A stretch of DNA of 5,362 nucleotides, from positions 1 to 5,362 of the forward strand of contig CAMOQM010000070.1 of the NCBI GenBank assembly GCA_946622925.1. Reading direction: 5' to 3'. The notes beneath the pieces were generated by a model. It ran no database searches and was not told the DNA's origin. It saw nothing but the letters and a program-made list of their open reading frames with translations. The position numbers and the translations under genes were made by a program. The first letter of the stretch is position 1, and every line of letters begins with the position of its first letter. Shown here piece after piece: positions 3,455-5,362 of this stretch. This stretch comes from an uncultured Caryophanales bacterium (lineage in GTDB: Bacteria; Bacillota_I; Bacilli_A; RFN20; CAG-826).

Positions 3455-5362
3455 TGCCTTACCTCCGCGCCAAACTTGGCTTTGACCGCGTTAATGGCCT
3501 TATCGGTCGCGGCTTTGATCTCTTCTTCTTTCAAGGTATGGTCCTCGGAAAGCAAAGAGAGGGAAATGGCCATCGACTTCTTATCTTCGGGGAGATGCTC
3601 GCCTTGATATAGGTCGAAGACCACCACCGATTTGATTAACGAATCGGCCCTCGCGACTTCGCGCTGGACGTCGGCGAAGGTGATTTTCTTAGGCAAGATG
3701 AGGGCGAAGTCACGTTTGACCGAGGGGAATCTAGGCGGAATGCTAGCTTTCTTAGCCCCTACTTTCATATCGAAGATGGCACTAAGATTGAATTCGCCCA
3801 TGACGCCGTTTTTGATGCCTAATTCTTTGGCTAATGTCGGATGGATATCCCCAAATACGCCAAGCATTAAATTACCCATCATGATCTTCGCGGAACGATA
3901 AGGATGGAATTCCTCACCACCTAAATCAAAAGGCAAAACCTTATAACGGTTAGGCTGAATGCCTAAAAGGGAGAAGATGCCTTCGATTAGGCCCTTAAGG
4001 TCATAGAAATCATAAGGGGTTTCGCCTAGTCTTCCCTGGTCCATCTTGTTGCCAGTTAAGGCAATGGCTAGACGCTTTTGGACATTGTTACCAGGATAGG
4101 TGACATCGGAAAGCTCGAAGAAGGCGAGATCCTTCTCCTGGTGGGAGGCGTTATATTCGACGGTATCTAATAAAGAGGGCAATAAATTAGTCCTAACGTA
4201 GCTTCTTTCGACGGTGATGGGATTAAGGAGCTTCATGGCTTCGCCGTTATAAAGATAAGCGCATTTATGGACCCACTTTTCCGGGACTAAGGTATAAGTC
4301 AAAGCTTCGCTTACGCCCCTTCCCCTTAAGAAGGAACGGACGGCTCTGGTCTTTTGTTGGACCTCGGTTAAACCTTGGGGTTCGGTCCTACCTTCCATCA
4401 TGACGGAGACGACGTTTTCATAGCCTAGGATTCGGATGACTTCCTCGCTTAAATCGGCCTTGCCATCGATATCGATACGGAAGGACGGGACTTTGGCGAT
4501 GATTTCCTCTTTCTCCCCGGAAATATCGAAATAGGCGCGGCTTAAAGCCCCGACTATCTCATCTTTGGAGAAATGGGTGCCCAAACGGGAATTAATATAA
4601 CTAACGTCGGTTTTGACGACCTTTTGCTCATGCTTGAAGGTGTCATAACGGCTTTCTTCCTCTTGGGTGGGAGCCCCCGCTAATTCATGGAGCAAATAGG
4701 AGACTAAAGCAAAGACATGTTCGCTTTGATCGGGGTTGATGCCCTTGCAGAAACGAAGGGAAGAATCCGAAGATAAGCCAAGTCTATTTGAGGTATGGCG
4801 GATGGCAGCCCCTTTGAAATAGGCGGCCTCGACGATGATGTTCTTACTATTTTCGTCTACGCGGCATGCATCGCTAGTCATGATACCCGCTAAGCAAGCC
4901 GGCTTTTCATCGTCCATGATGAGCAAATCGCCTTTGACAAGATCATAGGTGTTGCCATCCATCGCCACAAACTTGCCTTCATAGGAAGAGGTGGCATAAA
5001 GATGGTTGCCTTTGACCTTATCGGCGTCATACATATTCAAGGGTTGGCCGGTATAAAGCATGACGAGGTTGCCGATATCGACGATGTTATTGATGGAACG
5101 GATACCGCAGGCGGCAAGCAAAGAAGACACCCAAACCGGGGAAGGTTTGGTCACGACGTTACGGTAAACCTTACCCACGAATAAGGGGCAATCCGGAGTA
5201 TCCGAACCGATTTTAAGTTCGGTTGGTTCGTCTTTATATGTGGGATATTCCTCCCCTTTATAGGGACGAGAAAGGATGCAGGCGACTTCCTTAGCCACGT
5301 TCTCTAAAGCATATAAGTCAGGACGATTCGGCAAAACGGAGACATCCAAAACGGTTTCGTCG
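3451..5362 (-). CDS. pheT: Phenylalanyl-tRNA synthetase beta subunit, 5' end beyond window
   Basis: 636 residues are visible and the frame is open through the right edge. About 150 N-terminal residues (the tRNA-binding OB-fold domain) should lie outside, for a usual length near 790. PheT pairs with the catalytic PheS as an alpha2beta2 enzyme charging tRNA-Phe, and edits mischarged Tyr-tRNA-Phe. Counting from the first complete codon in view: VLPNRPDLYALENVAKE (9-25) joins into the B1/B3 region; the B3/B4 editing domain includes CGIRSINNIVDIGN (85-98) and GQPLNMYDAD (105-114); the B5 domain has SFRIDIDGKADLSEEVIR (293-310) and ILGYENV; the catalytic-like B6/B7 region follows; the FDX-ACB anticodon-binding domain runs from about 543 to the end (FPSVKRDFALILP, VVVFDLYQGEHLP, HTLKEEEI, FGAEVRQ). 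The usual editing-pocket His of GQP(L/M)HAFD is Asn109. A TTG at 5349 is internal, not a start, because DETVL continues the conserved block upstream. It is co-transcribed with yceD through a 4-nt overlap. Confidence 0.97.
   Translation of the reverse strand, partial: DETVLDVSVLPNRPDLYALENVAKEVACILSRPYKGEEYPTYKDEPTELKIGSDTPDCPLFVGKVYRNVVTKPSPVWVSSLLAACGIRSINNIVDIGNLVMLYTGQPLNMYDADKVKGNHLYATSSYEGKFVAMDGNTYDLVKGDLLIMDDEKPACLAGIMTSDACRVDENSKNIIVEAAYFKGAAIRHTSNRLGLSSDSSLRFCKGINPDQSEHVFALVSYLLHELAGAPTQEEESRYDTFKHEQKVVKTDVSYINSRLGTHFSKDEIVGALSRAYFDISGEKEEIIAKVPSFRIDIDGKADLSEEVIRILGYENVVSVMMEGRTEPQGLTEVQQKTRAVRSFLRGRGVSEALTYTLVPEKWVHKCAYLYNGEAMKLLNPITVERSYVRTNLLPSLLDTVEYNASHQEKDLAFFELSDVTYPGNNVQKRLAIALTGNKMDQGRLGETPYDFYDLKGLIEGIFSLLGIQPNRYKVLPFDLGGEEFHPYRSAKIMMGNLMLGVFGDIHPTLAKELGIKNGVMGEFNLSAIFDMKVGAKKASIPPRFPSVKRDFALILPKKITFADVQREVARADSLIKSVVVFDLYQGEHLPEDKKSMAISLSLLSEDHTLKEEEIKAATDKAINAVKAKFGAEVRQ

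Noticed and set aside
5347..5349. TTG as the start codon of pheT
   Set aside because: The frame continues upstream as DETVL, part of the conserved block before the NRPD motif, and the protein would lack its N-terminal domain.
1..5362. CRISPR array, insertion sequence, toxin-antitoxin or defence genes
   Set aside because: No spaced direct-repeat array, transposase motif, terminal inverted repeats or defence domains were seen on either strand; the region is compact housekeeping sequence.

Overview
The window reads as chromosomal housekeeping DNA from a low-GC Gram-positive, probably an uncultured member of the Bacilli on the Erysipelotrichia/Mollicutes side. The evidence is an mraZ-rsmH pair with Mollicutes/Erysipelotrichia-like motifs, strong GGAG-type ribosome binding sites, and a tRNA gene with encoded CCA. 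TGA is a stop codon (it ends the pheT, yceD and 73-residue ORFs) and tryptophan is TGG, so this is not a TGA=Trp mycoplasma. All recognised genes lie on the minus strand and are described in transcription order, from right to left. Taxonomy is inference from these traits only.

Right part (5362 to 2841): the 3' four-fifths of pheT (phenylalanyl-tRNA synthetase beta chain), cut by the window edge, overlaps by 4 nt (ATGA) a small gene of the DUF177/YceD family (23S rRNA / large-subunit accumulation). A tRNA-Ile gene follows, with anticodon UAU and apparently its own extended -10 promoter. A strong intrinsic terminator closes the unit. All three products serve translation.

Middle (2772 to 1068): a clear promoter drives mraZ, rsmH (16S rRNA C1402 N4-methyltransferase) and a 73-residue single-pass membrane protein, ending at a GC-rich hairpin. 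Two TGGGA repeats with a 10-bp period, the expected MraZ operator, overlap the mraZ ribosome binding site and its GTG start, so MraZ probably represses its own operon. The usual ftsL/pbpB/mur genes are absent from this operon; the small membrane protein sits where ftsL normally lies.

Left part (1013 to 1): a separate minus-strand reading frame starts at 983 and runs off the left edge. Its 327 visible residues are a divergent FtsA, the actin-like membrane tether of FtsZ, with altered phosphate-binding loops. It has its own leader containing a 7-bp AT-only inverted repeat.

No defence system, mobile element or CRISPR array is present. The points worth a second look are the UAU isoleucine tRNA, substitutions in the PheRS editing pocket, the degenerate FtsA nucleotide loops, the operator-over-start layout at mraZ, and the unrecognised small membrane protein in the ftsL position. 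No gene-free stretch exceeds 300 bases.
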